Shown in pieces: positions 7,843 through 17,318 of a stretch of 64,000 bases of DNA; within the stretch, counting starts at the first letter, position 1, and each line of letters begins with the position of its first letter. The stretch is from Antrihabitans cavernicola (lineage in GTDB: Bacteria; Actinomycetota; Actinomycetes; Mycobacteriales; Mycobacteriaceae). Location: the NCBI RefSeq assembly GCF_008297975.1, contig NZ_VLNY01000001.1, positions 558,001 through 622,000 of the forward strand, in the 5' to 3' direction. The position numbers were made by a program, and so were the translations under genes. The notes under the pieces were generated by a model, which was given only the letters and a program-made list of their open reading frames with translations, did not search any database and was not told the origin of the DNA.

Positions 7843-9915
7843 TCAGGCGATCGGACGGTCCGAGGGGACGTTGACCCAGCTGGGGTTGTTCGGGTCCAGC
7901 ACAACGTGTTCCGGCAGCAAGCCGGAGTCTGCTCGCACCGGGCCCAACGAGATGGACCGCGGGAAATTCATCGAATACACGCTCACGCGTAGTCGGTGTC
8001 CCGGCTGCAGCACAGCACCGGTGGCAAGGGCGCCGATGTCGAGCATGCTGATCTCGCCCGGCTTCACCAGTTGCCGGGTGTCCACGTCGAGCGTGTAGTA
8101 CGGATCGGTCAGGTCACCGTTGCTCGAGTAGCCCGACTTCGCCGGCTCGACTTGATTCCTGATGGACGTGGTCATCGACCCGGTGCTGATCACTCTCGAT
8201 CGTCCGTCGGGCGACACATCCGAGATCACGGTGGAGAAGAAGCCGTCGGTGCCGTCGACCTGAGTGTTCAAGTGCACGTTGATGGGTCCGCTGATCTGAG
8301 TCGGCGCGGATACCTGCGGAGAGGTGAAGGTCAGTGCGCTCTGCTCGGCGATCCGGTTGTCGTCGGCGCAGCCAGGGAACACCGCGAGGATGCCGGTGCT
8401 GTCGCGAGCAGCGTCGTTGGAGCAGATGGTGCTCAAACCAGGTGCGACAGTCCATTTCGCCGCGGTGACCGGTTTGGTCGCAGCCAGCGATCCGTCGGCG
8501 ACCGCGCCCGGCGCGGTGCCGCTGCGATCACTGTTGAGGTAGAGACGTCGGTACTGCTGCCCCGGCAGCGGGAAGCTGTCCGCTTGCACCCAACCACCGT
8601 TGAAGATGTTGATGGTGGCCGGTGAGTATCGGTCGATCCCGTTGTCGATTCCCTTGAGCCACTTGTCGAACCACGCGCGCTGGAGCACGTCGATGCGTGG
8701 CGGCTGACCCGAATTACCCATGTCCGCGCCCGGCGTGACGTGGTACCCGGTACCCATGATCAGCTTCTTCTTGTCGGCGCTGAGACCGCTGAGCTGATCG
8801 AGAGCGCGCCATTCGGCATTGGTGAAGATGTCGTTCCAACCGCCGATCACCATGGCGGGCGTCTTCACGTTCGACGCTGCCGTCAGGTACGCCTTGCGCA
8901 GCGAGGAATCGACCTGAATCAGTTCGCGAGTATTGGGCGAAAGGCTTTGTACGGTCGGCGCCGCAATGGCTTCGGACAGCTGATTGAAGAAGACGAGCGG
9001 ATCCTTGACCCGCGAATCCAGCCATGCCTGGTCGAACTGACCGCGCAGCAAACCTTGCAGGTCCGGAACCTTGTTCAGACCGTTGACCAGCGACAGCCAC
9101 AACGAGAGGAATCCGACACCCAAACCGGCTCCGGGCGCCACAACGTCGTGGACGATGTCCGTCATCGGCTCCACCGGGAAGATAGCGTCGAGACCGGCGG
9201 GTTGCTTTGCCGCAGCTTGCAATTGGTTGATCGCGGAGTAGGACACACCCGACATGCCGAGCTTGCCGTTGGAGTACGGCTGGTTGCGCGCCCATGCCAG
9301 GACATCGAGCGTGTCGTGCTGCTCGATGTCGTTGAACACCTGCCACGTTCCGTCGGACGTGCCGGTGCCGCGGGCGTCGACGACGATCTGGGTATAACCG
9401 CTCTGCACCAATTTGCGGTCGACGCCGAAGCTGCTGATCATGCCGCCGCGGATCATGTCCTGGAACTGGCGGATGCCGGAAATCGGTGTGCCAGTGAAGT
9501 TCAGCGAGTTGATGAAGTCCAGCACCGCGGGCGTCAGCACCGGGATGTGGAGACCCCAGTCGGCGACGATGGAGATCAGCTTGTTGTACGGGGTGATGTT
9601 GACGATCACCGGGTTCTTGTCGGTGGTCGCGCGGCCTGATGTGTCTGCGGGGCGGTAGACATCGCCTTTGAGGATGGTGCCGTCGGCCATTCTGATCGAC
9701 ACGCTGGGCTCGATCGCGACGCCGGGATACTTGGGTGGCCCGTCTTGGGTCGCCGTCCATTGCGGCGGGTTCAGACCCGGATTGGCCGGTGCGGCAGCAG
9801 ATGTGCCGAAACCGACCACCGTCAGTTCGACCAGCACCGCGATCACGACACTTACAACAGAAATACGCCGCAACCCACGTCTCCGCACAACGCTCCCCAG
9901 CATGTTCTTCGTCAA
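7843..9915 (-). CDS. Secreted CocE/NonD-family (X-Pro dipeptidyl-peptidase-like) hydrolase
   Basis: A 690-residue exported serine hydrolase. The N-terminus has a twin-Arg-rich basic stretch (RRRGLRR), a hydrophobic core and an AAAPA-type cleavage region. The alpha/beta-hydrolase nucleophile is Ser225 in GVSYS. A DIFTNAEW segment and GTGYHVTPGA carry the likely acid and His. The C-terminal half is the jelly-roll domain of the CocE/NonD family. It probably cleaves an ester or acyl-peptide outside the membrane; the substrate cannot be read from sequence. Start is either TTG 9915 or ATG 9903, with only weak Shine-Dalgarno sites for both. A 21-base dyad lies just upstream and could be a repressor site. 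Confidence 0.87.
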   Translation of the reverse strand: MTKNMLGSVVRRRGLRRISVVSVVIAVLVELTVVGFGTSAAAPANPGLNPPQWTATQDGPPKYPGVAIEPSVSIRMADGTILKGDVYRPADTSGRATTDKNPVIVNITPYNKLISIVADWGLHIPVLTPAVLDFINSLNFTGTPISGIRQFQDMIRGGMISSFGVDRKLVQSGYTQIVVDARGTGTSDGTWQVFNDIEQHDTLDVLAWARNQPYSNGKLGMSGVSYSAINQLQAAAKQPAGLDAIFPVEPMTDIVHDVVAPGAGLGVGFLSLWLSLVNGLNKVPDLQGLLRGQFDQAWLDSRVKDPLVFFNQLSEAIAAPTVQSLSPNTRELIQVDSSLRKAYLTAASNVKTPAMVIGGWNDIFTNAEWRALDQLSGLSADKKKLIMGTGYHVTPGADMGNSGQPPRIDVLQRAWFDKWLKGIDNGIDRYSPATINIFNGGWVQADSFPLPGQQYRRLYLNSDRSGTAPGAVADGSLAATKPVTAAKWTVAPGLSTICSNDAARDSTGILAVFPGCADDNRIAEQSALTFTSPQVSAPTQISGPINVHLNTQVDGTDGFFSTVISDVSPDGRSRVISTGSMTTSIRNQVEPAKSGYSSNGDLTDPYYTLDVDTRQLVKPGEISMLDIGALATGAVLQPGHRLRVSVYSMNFPRSISLGPVRADSGLLPEHVVLDPNNPSWVNVPSDRPIA

Positions 9916-9916
9916 G

Positions 9917-9937
9917 TTACTGAACGGTAATCAGTAA
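9917..9937. promoter_or_regulatory. Operator-like dyad upstream of the CocE-type hydrolase
   Basis: Perfect 7-base arms TTACTGA and TCAGTAA separated by 7 bases. It lies next to the start codon, the usual place for a TetR-type repressor site. No TetR gene is adjacent, so the regulator is unknown. Confidence 0.5.
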
Positions 9938-10014
9938 TGGCCTAGATCACAGTAGGGTAGATATGTGGTTAAGGCAACGAAAACTTGGTCAAGCGTTCAT
10001 GTTTGAGGTTGCTG

Positions 10015-11157
10015 TCAGTTTGCGACAAGCGAACGACTGATCACGAGTCGTTGAATCTGGTTGGTGCCCTCGAAGATTTGCGTGATCTTGGCCTCGCGCA
10101 TGAATCGCTCGACGCGGAAGTCACGGGTGTAGCCGTAGCCGCCGAGCACCTGAACGGCGTCGGTAGTCACCTTCATCGCTGCGTCGGTGGCGATCAACTT
10201 GGCGACAGACGCGTTACGCGAATAGGGCAGTCCCGCATCGCGACGCCGTGCCGCGTCCAGATAGGTGGCGCGGGCGGAGTCGACAGCGGCGGCCATGTCG
10301 GCGAGCAGAAATCCGAGACCCTGATGGTCAATGATCTTCTTGCCGAACGCCGTTCGCTCGTTGGCATAGGCGATGGCCTCGTCCAGCGCCGCTTGCGCGA
10401 TGCCGACAGCTACGGCCGCAATGCCGAGTCGCCCGGAATCCAGTGCGCTGAAAGCGATTTGGAGCCCTTGCCCCTCGGCGCCGAGCAGACGCTCCTCGGG
10501 AACGAATGCTCCTTCGTAATGCGCCGCGGTGGTCGGGACAGCATGCAAGCCCATCTTCTCTTCGGGTTTTCCGAACGTGAGTCCGTCGAGACCATTCGGA
10601 ACCAGAAAGCACGAAATCCCTCGCGAACCGTCACCGGTGCGAGCGAAGACGCTGTAGAAGTCGGCTACTCCCCCATGCGTGATCCAGGCTTTCGAACCGG
10701 AGAGCTCGTAGCCGCCGTCGCGTCGGGTCGCCTTGCAGGTCAACGCTGCAGCGTCGGACCCGGCCTGTGGTTCGGACAGGCTGTAGGCGCCGATGGTCGC
10801 GCCACCGAGCATGTCCGGCAGCCACTTCTGCTTCTGCTCGTCGGTGCCGTAGGTGAACAGCGGAAAGCAGGCCAGCCCGTGGACGCTCACGGCGACCGCC
10901 ACCGCAGCCCATCGCGCGGCGAGCTCTTCGAGGACCTGCAAGTACACCTCGTAGGGTTGCGAACCGCCGCCCCACTCCTCCGGATACGGCAGGCTCAGCA
11001 GTCCGGCTTCGCCGAGGGTTTCGAAGACACCATCCGGGTAGGCCTCCCGCTTTTCATGATCGTCGACCTTGGGCGCCAGCGCCTTGTCGGCGATGTCACG
11101 GGTGAGTGCGATCAGATCGCGCGCGTCGTCATTGGGGAGCAATCGCTCGACAGGCAC
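10015..11157 (-). CDS. Acyl-CoA dehydrogenase
   Basis: FAD-dependent alpha,beta-dehydrogenation of an acyl-CoA, 380 residues, normal family length. Visible landmarks are the ACAD N-terminal helical domain, the SLSEPQAGSD flavin/substrate segment and WITHGG in the central beta domain. The C-terminal region has QVLGGYGYTRDFRVERFMRE followed by the catalytic Glu (near residue 363) in FEGTNQIQ. It starts with GTG behind an AAGGA Shine-Dalgarno site. The position of the Glu matches short/medium-chain enzymes. No electron-transfer partner is nearby. It may act with the acyl-CoA ligase encoded a little upstream on the same strand. Confidence 0.94.
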   Translation of the reverse strand: MPVERLLPNDDARDLIALTRDIADKALAPKVDDHEKREAYPDGVFETLGEAGLLSLPYPEEWGGGSQPYEVYLQVLEELAARWAAVAVAVSVHGLACFPLFTYGTDEQKQKWLPDMLGGATIGAYSLSEPQAGSDAAALTCKATRRDGGYELSGSKAWITHGGVADFYSVFARTGDGSRGISCFLVPNGLDGLTFGKPEEKMGLHAVPTTAAHYEGAFVPEERLLGAEGQGLQIAFSALDSGRLGIAAVAVGIAQAALDEAIAYANERTAFGKKIIDHQGLGFLLADMAAAVDSARATYLDAARRRDAGLPYSRNASVAKLIATDAAMKVTTDAVQVLGGYGYTRDFRVERFMREAKITQIFEGTNQIQRLVISRSLVAN

Positions 11158-11202
11158 GGTGGTTCCTTTTCGACATCGGTGATGACTGACGTTTCTCAGT
11201 AT

Positions 11203-12741
11203 CTACCTGTGCGCGGGGAGGGTGAATCCGTGGTCGCCGAGTTTGTCGGTGGCGTGAATGATGCCGTCGCGGAGTAGTTGGTAGGTCCAGAATTTTGCGG
11301 TCTTGAGTTGGTGGTGACCCAGGCACAAACAGTGCAGGTTCGCGAGGATGGTCCACCCGCCGGCTTCGGGATGCGCTTTCAGGTACGCGACGAGGTGATC
11401 GAGTTGGCAATCCGCGGCCGGAACCGCGCAGCCGGGGTGGCGGCAGGTGCCGTCACGTAACCGAACGACAGCAGCAAGCAGGTCTGACGGTTGGTAGGTG
11501 AGGGCTCCGGGTGGTGGTTCGGTGAAACCACCATGACCGTCCGGGAATTCTGGTTGCGCCAGACTGGGGTTGGCGTGGTAGCGGTCGAGGATTGTGTTCA
11601 ACTCGGTGCTACGGCTCGTTGCTTGGTGGCGGCGGTCGGGTGGGAACACCATTCCGGGATCGAACGGTGGTGTCTTGATCACCACCGTGCCCGCCGTGCC
11701 GGTCAGACCCGCGGACGGTGCCGCTGGTGACCAGAGGTCACGGCGCCGCACGAGGTGTTGAGGATCCTCGGTGAGGAGGCGCTCGAACTCGGCGGTGGTC
11801 TCACACGCGGCAGCCGGATCGTGCTTGTTGTAGTGCGCCTTCGCCCAGCTGATCATCGCTTGCCACGTCGCGTCCTGGGCCAGGTCACGCAGAGTCTGCG
11901 GGTCGATCGCACCGTAGCCGGCGAGGTAGCCGGGGTTCTTCCCGAGCCCGAGGAGAGTGTCGAGACTGCACATCAGCTGCAACCGAATATCGGGTCGCAC
12001 ATCGTTGCCGGTGCCGTCTGCCCGGCCGCAGCCGCATTCACAGGCCAGGGTGGTGCAACCGCGCAGGATCGCGAGGTAGGCGTCGACCCGCAACTGTTGC
12101 GGATCCCGCGGATCCTGGGCACAGACCGTGCCCACCATCTCGTTGATCAGGGCGGTGACTTCGGCGGCTTCGGCAGCAGACAGGGTGGCGGACACCTCGG
12201 CCATCCCATGCGCCCGCCGACGGGTGCACACCCGCCGTGCTGCACGACCACGCTCTGTGCTGCGTTCCGTCGCATCGGGGTCGGTCTCCAGCAACAACCG
12301 GTCGATTTCTTCACCCAACGCCCGCGTCGCCAACCGTTGCGCAGCGCTGACGATCCGACCTTCGATGAGCCGGGTCACTTCGGCCGGGGCACCAGCGGTG
12401 TGCGTCAAAATGGTCCGAACCTTTGTCAGCGGGATCAGCCCGGCCTCGAAGGCGTCCGCTACGTAGGGGAATCGTTCGAGGGTGAAGCTGATCCGCACCC
12501 ATTCCGACACCGCGTGATACGTCGTCGACAAGGTCAACGCGATTTCTGCGATCGCGGACCGACCTGCCATATCGGTATCGAACCGGGCATCCAATCCGGC
12601 AGCCCGGAACGTGGTCCGCGACTCGAAGAACGTCTTGGTCAATGCGAGCTTGCGGGCATCCGCGGCGTTCGCAGCCCGGGAGATGTCGACGAGGTCACCG
12701 AGCATCGACTGCTCTACCTCCAACACCCCCGCATCGCTCAT
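11203..12741 (-). CDS. DUF222 / HNH endonuclease domain protein (13E12 repeat family)
   Basis: A 512-residue protein of the actinobacterial 13E12 (REP13E12) family. A long helical DUF222 domain covers roughly residues 30-330. The C-terminal HNH nuclease domain has zinc-type CRHPGCAVP, the DHLVAY catalytic His pair, an NLHCLCLGHHQLKT block and a KFW end. The frame stays open further upstream, but I chose the ATG that gives MSDAGVLEVEQSML because the upstream extension would overlap the neighbouring hydrolase. Many Rhodococcus and Mycobacterium genomes carry dozens of paralogs. Their function is not established, and some copies serve as phage or mobile-element integration sites. Confidence 0.88.
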   Translation of the reverse strand: MSDAGVLEVEQSMLGDLVDISRAANAADARKLALTKTFFESRTTFRAAGLDARFDTDMAGRSAIAEIALTLSTTYHAVSEWVRISFTLERFPYVADAFEAGLIPLTKVRTILTHTAGAPAEVTRLIEGRIVSAAQRLATRALGEEIDRLLLETDPDATERSTERGRAARRVCTRRRAHGMAEVSATLSAAEAAEVTALINEMVGTVCAQDPRDPQQLRVDAYLAILRGCTTLACECGCGRADGTGNDVRPDIRLQLMCSLDTLLGLGKNPGYLAGYGAIDPQTLRDLAQDATWQAMISWAKAHYNKHDPAAACETTAEFERLLTEDPQHLVRRRDLWSPAAPSAGLTGTAGTVVIKTPPFDPGMVFPPDRRHQATSRSTELNTILDRYHANPSLAQPEFPDGHGGFTEPPPGALTYQPSDLLAAVVRLRDGTCRHPGCAVPAADCQLDHLVAYLKAHPEAGGWTILANLHCLCLGHHQLKTAKFWTYQLLRDGIIHATDKLGDHGFTLPAHR

Positions 12742-12823
12742 GTGTTCGATTCTACCTTGACGCACCGACATCCGCCACCAGATGTATTTCCGAAAAGCCC
12801 TCTGCGTGAACGTAATAGCAGAG

Positions 12824-13582
12824 TCAGTTCGACTCGAGGTTGGCGCCAACGTATTCGCGCCACGCGATCTCGTCATCGAGACGGGTGAGTGCGTGGTCGC
12901 CGGGCCGGGCTCGGAGGACTTTCTCCGTCGACGCAAAGAGGTCGAACAGCTCGAACTGACCATCATGGGGAAAGAGCTCATCGTGCCACTGGACGTGCTG
13001 CAGAACCGGGGCGTGGATGTTCGCGGCGGCATGGGTGATCATGTCGTTCGCTGCGAGCGTTTCCGGCAGATCGTCGGACTGGGTGAGGCCGAATTTGCCG
13101 AGAACAGCGCACTTCAGCCGGGTCCCAAGCGCAGAGCACACGGGCAGCCCGTATCGGGCTCCCATCGACATCCCAAGAAAGGCGACACGCTGCTCGTCGA
13201 CCCAATCCAACTGATCGGCGACAGCAAGAGCGGCAAGCGAGTCGTCGCGCATGCTCTGGTGAACGCTTCGGGCACCCACCTGGGCGATGCGGCGCTGGTA
13301 GTCCAACGGTGCATCGCCGTCGACAGAGCGGTCTCCGTGAAACGGACCATCGATTGCCAAACATGCGATCCCTGCGCGCGCGGCGAACCACCTGGCCAAC
13401 CGGACGTGGCGCTCGATCCGCTTATGCCCGCTCCCTCCGTGGCCAAGTAATACAACAGCCGGCCTGGCCGCCTCTGGCCGCCACAACACTGCAGGAACGT
13501 CATGCCCGTCACGACGCACAACAAAGCCGACTTCACGGATCGCCCCGTCGAGTACTTGACCCGTAATCCGCACTTTATCCAC
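12824..13582 (-). CDS. Alpha/beta hydrolase, dienelactone-hydrolase-like
   Basis: A 252-residue cytosolic hydrolase. The oxyanion-hole loop is LLGHGGSGHK near residue 45. The nucleophile is Ser139 in GMSMG. The catalytic Asp is likely in the WHDELF segment and the His in ARPGDHAL. It starts at GTG 13582. A truncated relative of its first 45 residues survives on the other strand near 39.2 kb. The substrate is unknown. It lies between the HNH-family gene and the acyl-CoA ligase, all read leftward. Confidence 0.85.
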   Translation of the reverse strand: MDKVRITGQVLDGAIREVGFVVRRDGHDVPAVLWRPEAARPAVVLLGHGGSGHKRIERHVRLARWFAARAGIACLAIDGPFHGDRSVDGDAPLDYQRRIAQVGARSVHQSMRDDSLAALAVADQLDWVDEQRVAFLGMSMGARYGLPVCSALGTRLKCAVLGKFGLTQSDDLPETLAANDMITHAAANIHAPVLQHVQWHDELFPHDGQFELFDLFASTEKVLRARPGDHALTRLDDEIAWREYVGANLESN

Positions 13583-13661
13583 GCAACAATCAAATCATCG
13601 GGCGACATAAGACAGCAGAGTCCTGGAAACTCGTCAACCACGTCCACCCAGAAGCGCTCGA

Positions 13662-15200
13662 CTAGCCGCCAGTCCCTGGACCCGAGTATTTGGCCCGGAG
13701 ATCGCGCTTCAAGATCTTGCCTGCACCCGATACCGGTAGAGCATCGACGAAATCGACAGTGCGCGGCGATTTGTATCCGGCTATCGAATTCCTTGCGTGC
13801 TCGCGGATCTCTTCGGCTGTCACTTCGGCTCCAGGATGGAGAACGACCACCGCGTGGACGCGCTCGCCCCACTTGTCGTCGGGCAGGCCGACGACCGCAA
13901 CCGCCGCCACCGCGTCGTGTGATGCGACGGCGTTCTCCACCTCGGTGGAATAGACGTTCTCACCGCCCGTCACGATCATGTCCTTGATGCGGTCGACGAC
14001 ATAGACGTAGCCTTCGTCGTCCATGCGTCCGCCGTCGCCGGTATGCATCCAGCCGTCGACGATGGCCGCGGCAGTTTCTTCCGGCTTGTTCCAATAACCC
14101 TGCGTCACATGGGCTCCGCGGACGACGATCTCGCCGACCGCACCGCGCGGCACCTCGTTGTCGTCGGTGTCGACGATGCGTACCTCCGAATGTGGCGCTG
14201 CACGACCGCCGGACTTCAACCGCTCGCCCACGTGGTTCTCCGGTAGCAACAGCGTTGCAACAGGGGCGACTTCGGTCATTCCATAGGCCTGCGTGAACTG
14301 TGCTTCAGGGAAGGCCTTGATCGCTCGGGCCAACACCGGTGCGGAGATGCTGGAGCCGCCGTAGACCACGCGTCGCAGGCTCGACAGATCGAAGTTGCCG
14401 CGCTCGGGACTGTCGGTGACAATCTGAATCATCATGGGAACCAACAACATATCGGTGATTCGATGCTTCTCGATGGCAGTAAGGACGGCAGTGGGTTCGA
14501 ACATCGGGATCGTCACGTGCATGTTGCCCGCAATGGAGGCTGCGTTCCACATCGCGTAGTCGGCGAGATGGAACATCGGCGCGGCGTGTAGTACTCGTCC
14601 ACCTGTGGTGTGCAGAACACCGCTAGTCATGGAACCCATCGCAGACGTCACCAAGTTGGTGTGCGTCAGCATGACGCCTTTCGGGAAACCCGTTGTGCCA
14701 CCGGTATAGAAGATGCCGGCGAGTTGATCGTTGCCGCGCCGTGCATCCTCGACCGGTTCCGCCGATGCCATCAGGTCTTCGTAGTCCAGCAATCCGTCGG
14801 GCAGCGGTCCGTCGCCGATGAAGACGACGTGACCGAGGCCGTCGTACTGCGCCTCGATGGCAGGCACCGCGGCGGCGAACGCGTCATCGACCAGCAGCAC
14901 CGAAGTCTCGGAATCCTTGAGGGCGTAGGCAATTTCGGTCGGATTCCACCGGATGTTGATCGGATTGAGCACCGCATCCGCCCATGGCACAGCGTAGAGG
15001 TACTCGTGATATCGATCCGAGTTGAGCGAGGCAATCGCGACCCGGTCGCCGGGCTGCACACCGAGATCCTGCAGAGCCGCGGCAAGGCGAGCGACGCGGT
15101 CGGCGAGCTCCGCGAAGGTGGCGCTCCGGTCGGCGTGAATGATGGCAACGGTATCGGGGTGCTGCTGGACTGCGCGCTGCAGGCTCTGAGTGAGATACAT
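13662..15200 (-). CDS. Fatty-acyl-CoA ligase (AMP-binding, FadD-like)
   Basis: Activates a carboxylic acid to its acyl-CoA through an acyl-adenylate, 512 residues. The phosphate-binding loop YTGGTTGFPKGV is near residues 160-172. The AYGMTE motif and the WMHTGDGGRMD hinge motif follow. The C-terminal SGAGKILKRDLR carries the catalytic Lys. ATG start behind a good AGAAGGAAG Shine-Dalgarno site. Length and the YGMTE motif suit medium- or long-chain acids. It is the first gene of a leftward group and could supply the acyl-CoA dehydrogenase encoded downstream. Confidence 0.93.
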   Translation of the reverse strand: MYLTQSLQRAVQQHPDTVAIIHADRSATFAELADRVARLAAALQDLGVQPGDRVAIASLNSDRYHEYLYAVPWADAVLNPINIRWNPTEIAYALKDSETSVLLVDDAFAAAVPAIEAQYDGLGHVVFIGDGPLPDGLLDYEDLMASAEPVEDARRGNDQLAGIFYTGGTTGFPKGVMLTHTNLVTSAMGSMTSGVLHTTGGRVLHAAPMFHLADYAMWNAASIAGNMHVTIPMFEPTAVLTAIEKHRITDMLLVPMMIQIVTDSPERGNFDLSSLRRVVYGGSSISAPVLARAIKAFPEAQFTQAYGMTEVAPVATLLLPENHVGERLKSGGRAAPHSEVRIVDTDDNEVPRGAVGEIVVRGAHVTQGYWNKPEETAAAIVDGWMHTGDGGRMDDEGYVYVVDRIKDMIVTGGENVYSTEVENAVASHDAVAAVAVVGLPDDKWGERVHAVVVLHPGAEVTAEEIREHARNSIAGYKSPRTVDFVDALPVSGAGKILKRDLRAKYSGPGTGG

Positions 15201-15273
15201 GGTGTTGCTTCCTTCTCAGCGGACCGTGAGTGACTGGTTCGCCGAGTATCGCCCGACACACCGAATACGGAAG

Positions 15274-15304
15274 CGGGTTGGGCGAATTGGCTTCGCCCAA
15301 CCCG
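15274..15304 (-). terminator. Hairpin terminator after the exported-protein gene
   Basis: Perfect 13-base arms (CGGGTTGGGCGAA and its complement) around a 5-base loop, starting 5 bases past the stop of the leftward exported-protein gene. There is no strong U-tract, which is common in actinomycetes. Confidence 0.75.
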
Positions 15305-15309
15305 ACTGC

Positions 15310-17112
15310 CTACGGTCCGATCGGCGGCGCGAGCGGTTGGCGCGGTGTTCCACCGCCGCCGATGGTCGACGAAGTGTTATTGGTTACCGCCTGTACCGCG
15401 CTGACAAGACGCTGCATGTCACGCGACCATGGAGTGTTGCTGTTTACCCGTTGCTCGAACGCGAATCCGTAGTCGTTGTAGAACTGTGTGCTCGCAAGCG
15501 GAGGGCCGGTGTCTTCCTCGGATAGGTCGCCGAACCAGCCGTTCGGCCCCTTCTCGGTGACGATGGAGAAGCATCCGGCACCTGCTTCATCGACGATGTA
15601 GGCACCGTAGTTCTGCAAGGTCCAAGCAAGCTGTCGGCCTGGGTCCGTTTCGAGCCCCATGTTGTTCACATTGGTCGTCGGCGGGATCGCGAGCAACGTG
15701 CCAATTTTCATCTGCGTGTTCTGATTGTTGTTGTAGGCGCCGTATACGCCGACAGCGAAATTGTCAGCCGACGAAGCAGGCCAGCGAAAGCAATCGGCAT
15801 CGGTGGTGCACTTGTAGAGCGATTGGCCGGTGTCGACGTCGAACTTCAGAACATGGTGTGGCCCTTGCCCTCCGGGCCGCAGTTCGCCGAGCCGCAGCAC
15901 GCCGCCGGGGCTACCGCCAAGGCCGGACGCGCCGAGCGAAGACGACATCCCGTCACCGTAGAGATCGAGCGGTGTGGACGTGTCGGTGCTGGTTGCATAG
16001 CCACCTGCGGTACAGCGCGTGAACGGCCCCGCTTGGTTCAGAGTCCTGCCATCCTGCATCAAGAACGTCGAGCCTTCGTTTCCAAGGCTGTTCGGAACCA
16101 CGTAGTTGCTGGGCAGCGGTACGGACAGCAACACCTGGTTACTCGTCTTGGCGCACCGATTCTTTCCGGTCCAGGCGGCGTCGCTGTAGTAGATGTTGGT
16201 CACGGGAGCCGATGGGGTGAAGATGATGTGAGTCGGGTCGTTCTGCGGCATCGTCGACCACGGATCGCCGCGCGGATCGGAGGGCAGGTTGGCGGGTGCG
16301 TACGTTGCGCCACTACCGATCGGCATGTTCCAAAAGCTGGTACTGGCAAAGGGCTGCTGCAGCGGATCGCGGGCGCCGGCTGCCTTGAACGCCACTATGT
16401 GCATGAACCACGGCCCGGGCGCGGCCAATGTAGCCGAGGCGCTGTAAGAGCCTGTGCTGGAGACATTTCGGTCTTCGACGACGTTCCAATTGGCGGTGGA
16501 ACGGAAGGTGAAACCGGAGCCCGGTGTGGTCGGCTGACCACCGTTCATTGCACCTGCGCCGAATAGTAGGTCGTTGCTGGCTGTGGTGGTGATCGATCCA
16601 CTGTTCGGCGACGCCGAATTCCCTGACGCGGCCGCCGTCTTGTCGAGTGGATTGATTCTGTCGAGGCCGGCGTATTCGGCGACATACATATCGGATACGC
16701 CACTGATGGACAGCGTTGCGGTCACGCTCGTCGATCCGGCAATGGTGTTCCGGGCGTAGAAGACCTGCGAGCTGTATCCACTGCTGAGGGTCGCGGGTGC
16801 GGCAGCTGCGAAGGTGTCACCAGCCGTATCGGAGATCGTCGCGGTCCCGGTGTTCTCCCAAGCTAGGTAAACGACGAGAAGATCGCCCGGCTTTGTTGCC
16901 GACACTGGCACCACCGCCGTCGAACCGGTACTCGACAGGTTCCCTACCTGGACAAATGCTGGGGTGGCGGCTTGCGCAATCGATGGTGCGACCAGGGACG
17001 TTACTCCCGGAATCAGCAGACTGACGACGACGAGGATAAGAGGACGAAAGACGAATGCTGCTCGTCGACGTCGATGGGGCAGAAGCGAATGCGACCGAGC
17101 TGTGTTGCCCAT
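15310..17112 (-). CDS. Exported protein of unknown function, about 600 residues
   Basis: I do not recognise a characterised family. From the ATG behind an AAGGGGAAC ribosome site the protein has a basic RRRR stretch, a hydrophobic core and an AQAATP-type signal-peptidase site near residue 46. An in-frame ATG 33 bases upstream is less likely. Residues of about 50-240 look like a Ser/Thr-rich beta-sandwich (GDLLVVYLAW, then Gly/Ser-rich strands). The C-terminal 350 residues have regularly spaced Cys, Trp and His (NRCAKTS, CFRWPAS, GPHHVLKF), suggesting a secreted catalytic or carbohydrate-binding fold. A hairpin terminator follows the stop. Confidence 0.8.
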   Translation of the reverse strand: MGNTARSHSLLPHRRRRAAFVFRPLILVVVSLLIPGVTSLVAPSIAQAATPAFVQVGNLSSTGSTAVVPVSATKPGDLLVVYLAWENTGTATISDTAGDTFAAAAPATLSSGYSSQVFYARNTIAGSTSVTATLSISGVSDMYVAEYAGLDRINPLDKTAAASGNSASPNSGSITTTASNDLLFGAGAMNGGQPTTPGSGFTFRSTANWNVVEDRNVSSTGSYSASATLAAPGPWFMHIVAFKAAGARDPLQQPFASTSFWNMPIGSGATYAPANLPSDPRGDPWSTMPQNDPTHIIFTPSAPVTNIYYSDAAWTGKNRCAKTSNQVLLSVPLPSNYVVPNSLGNEGSTFLMQDGRTLNQAGPFTRCTAGGYATSTDTSTPLDLYGDGMSSSLGASGLGGSPGGVLRLGELRPGGQGPHHVLKFDVDTGQSLYKCTTDADCFRWPASSADNFAVGVYGAYNNNQNTQMKIGTLLAIPPTTNVNNMGLETDPGRQLAWTLQNYGAYIVDEAGAGCFSIVTEKGPNGWFGDLSEEDTGPPLASTQFYNDYGFAFEQRVNSNTPWSRDMQRLVSAVQAVTNNTSSTIGGGGTPRQPLAPPIGP

Positions 17113-17279
17113 GGCGTTCCCCTTGGCGACATCGGCGGAACTCACCCGAGCTCCACGGACCGATATCGATGGATGAACTATGCATCACCAGTAACTTTGG
17201 TAGATATTGTTCACACGCATCACTTTGATAACAGACTCTCTCGTATGGTTAAGGAACAATTCAAACCCGCAGCATCGCA

Positions 17280-17318
17280 TCAGGTGAGGTTGAGGACTCA
17301 AATAGCTCAGGTGAGGTT
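17280..17318. repeat. Direct repeat duplicating the last codons of the ABC permease gene
   Basis: TCAGGTGAGGTT occurs at 17280-17291 and 17307-17318. The second copy is the complement of the final Asn-Leu-Thr-stop codons of the leftward permease gene. The first lies just past its stop, so it looks like a short tail duplication. Confidence 0.6.

Noticed and set aside
11203-12741. DUF222/HNH gene as part of a defence system
   Set aside because: The family is scattered and multicopy in actinobacteria, and its neighbours here are ordinary metabolic genes.
12742-13032. N-terminal extension of the DUF222/HNH protein
   Set aside because: It overlaps the alpha/beta hydrolase on the same strand and does not look like family sequence.
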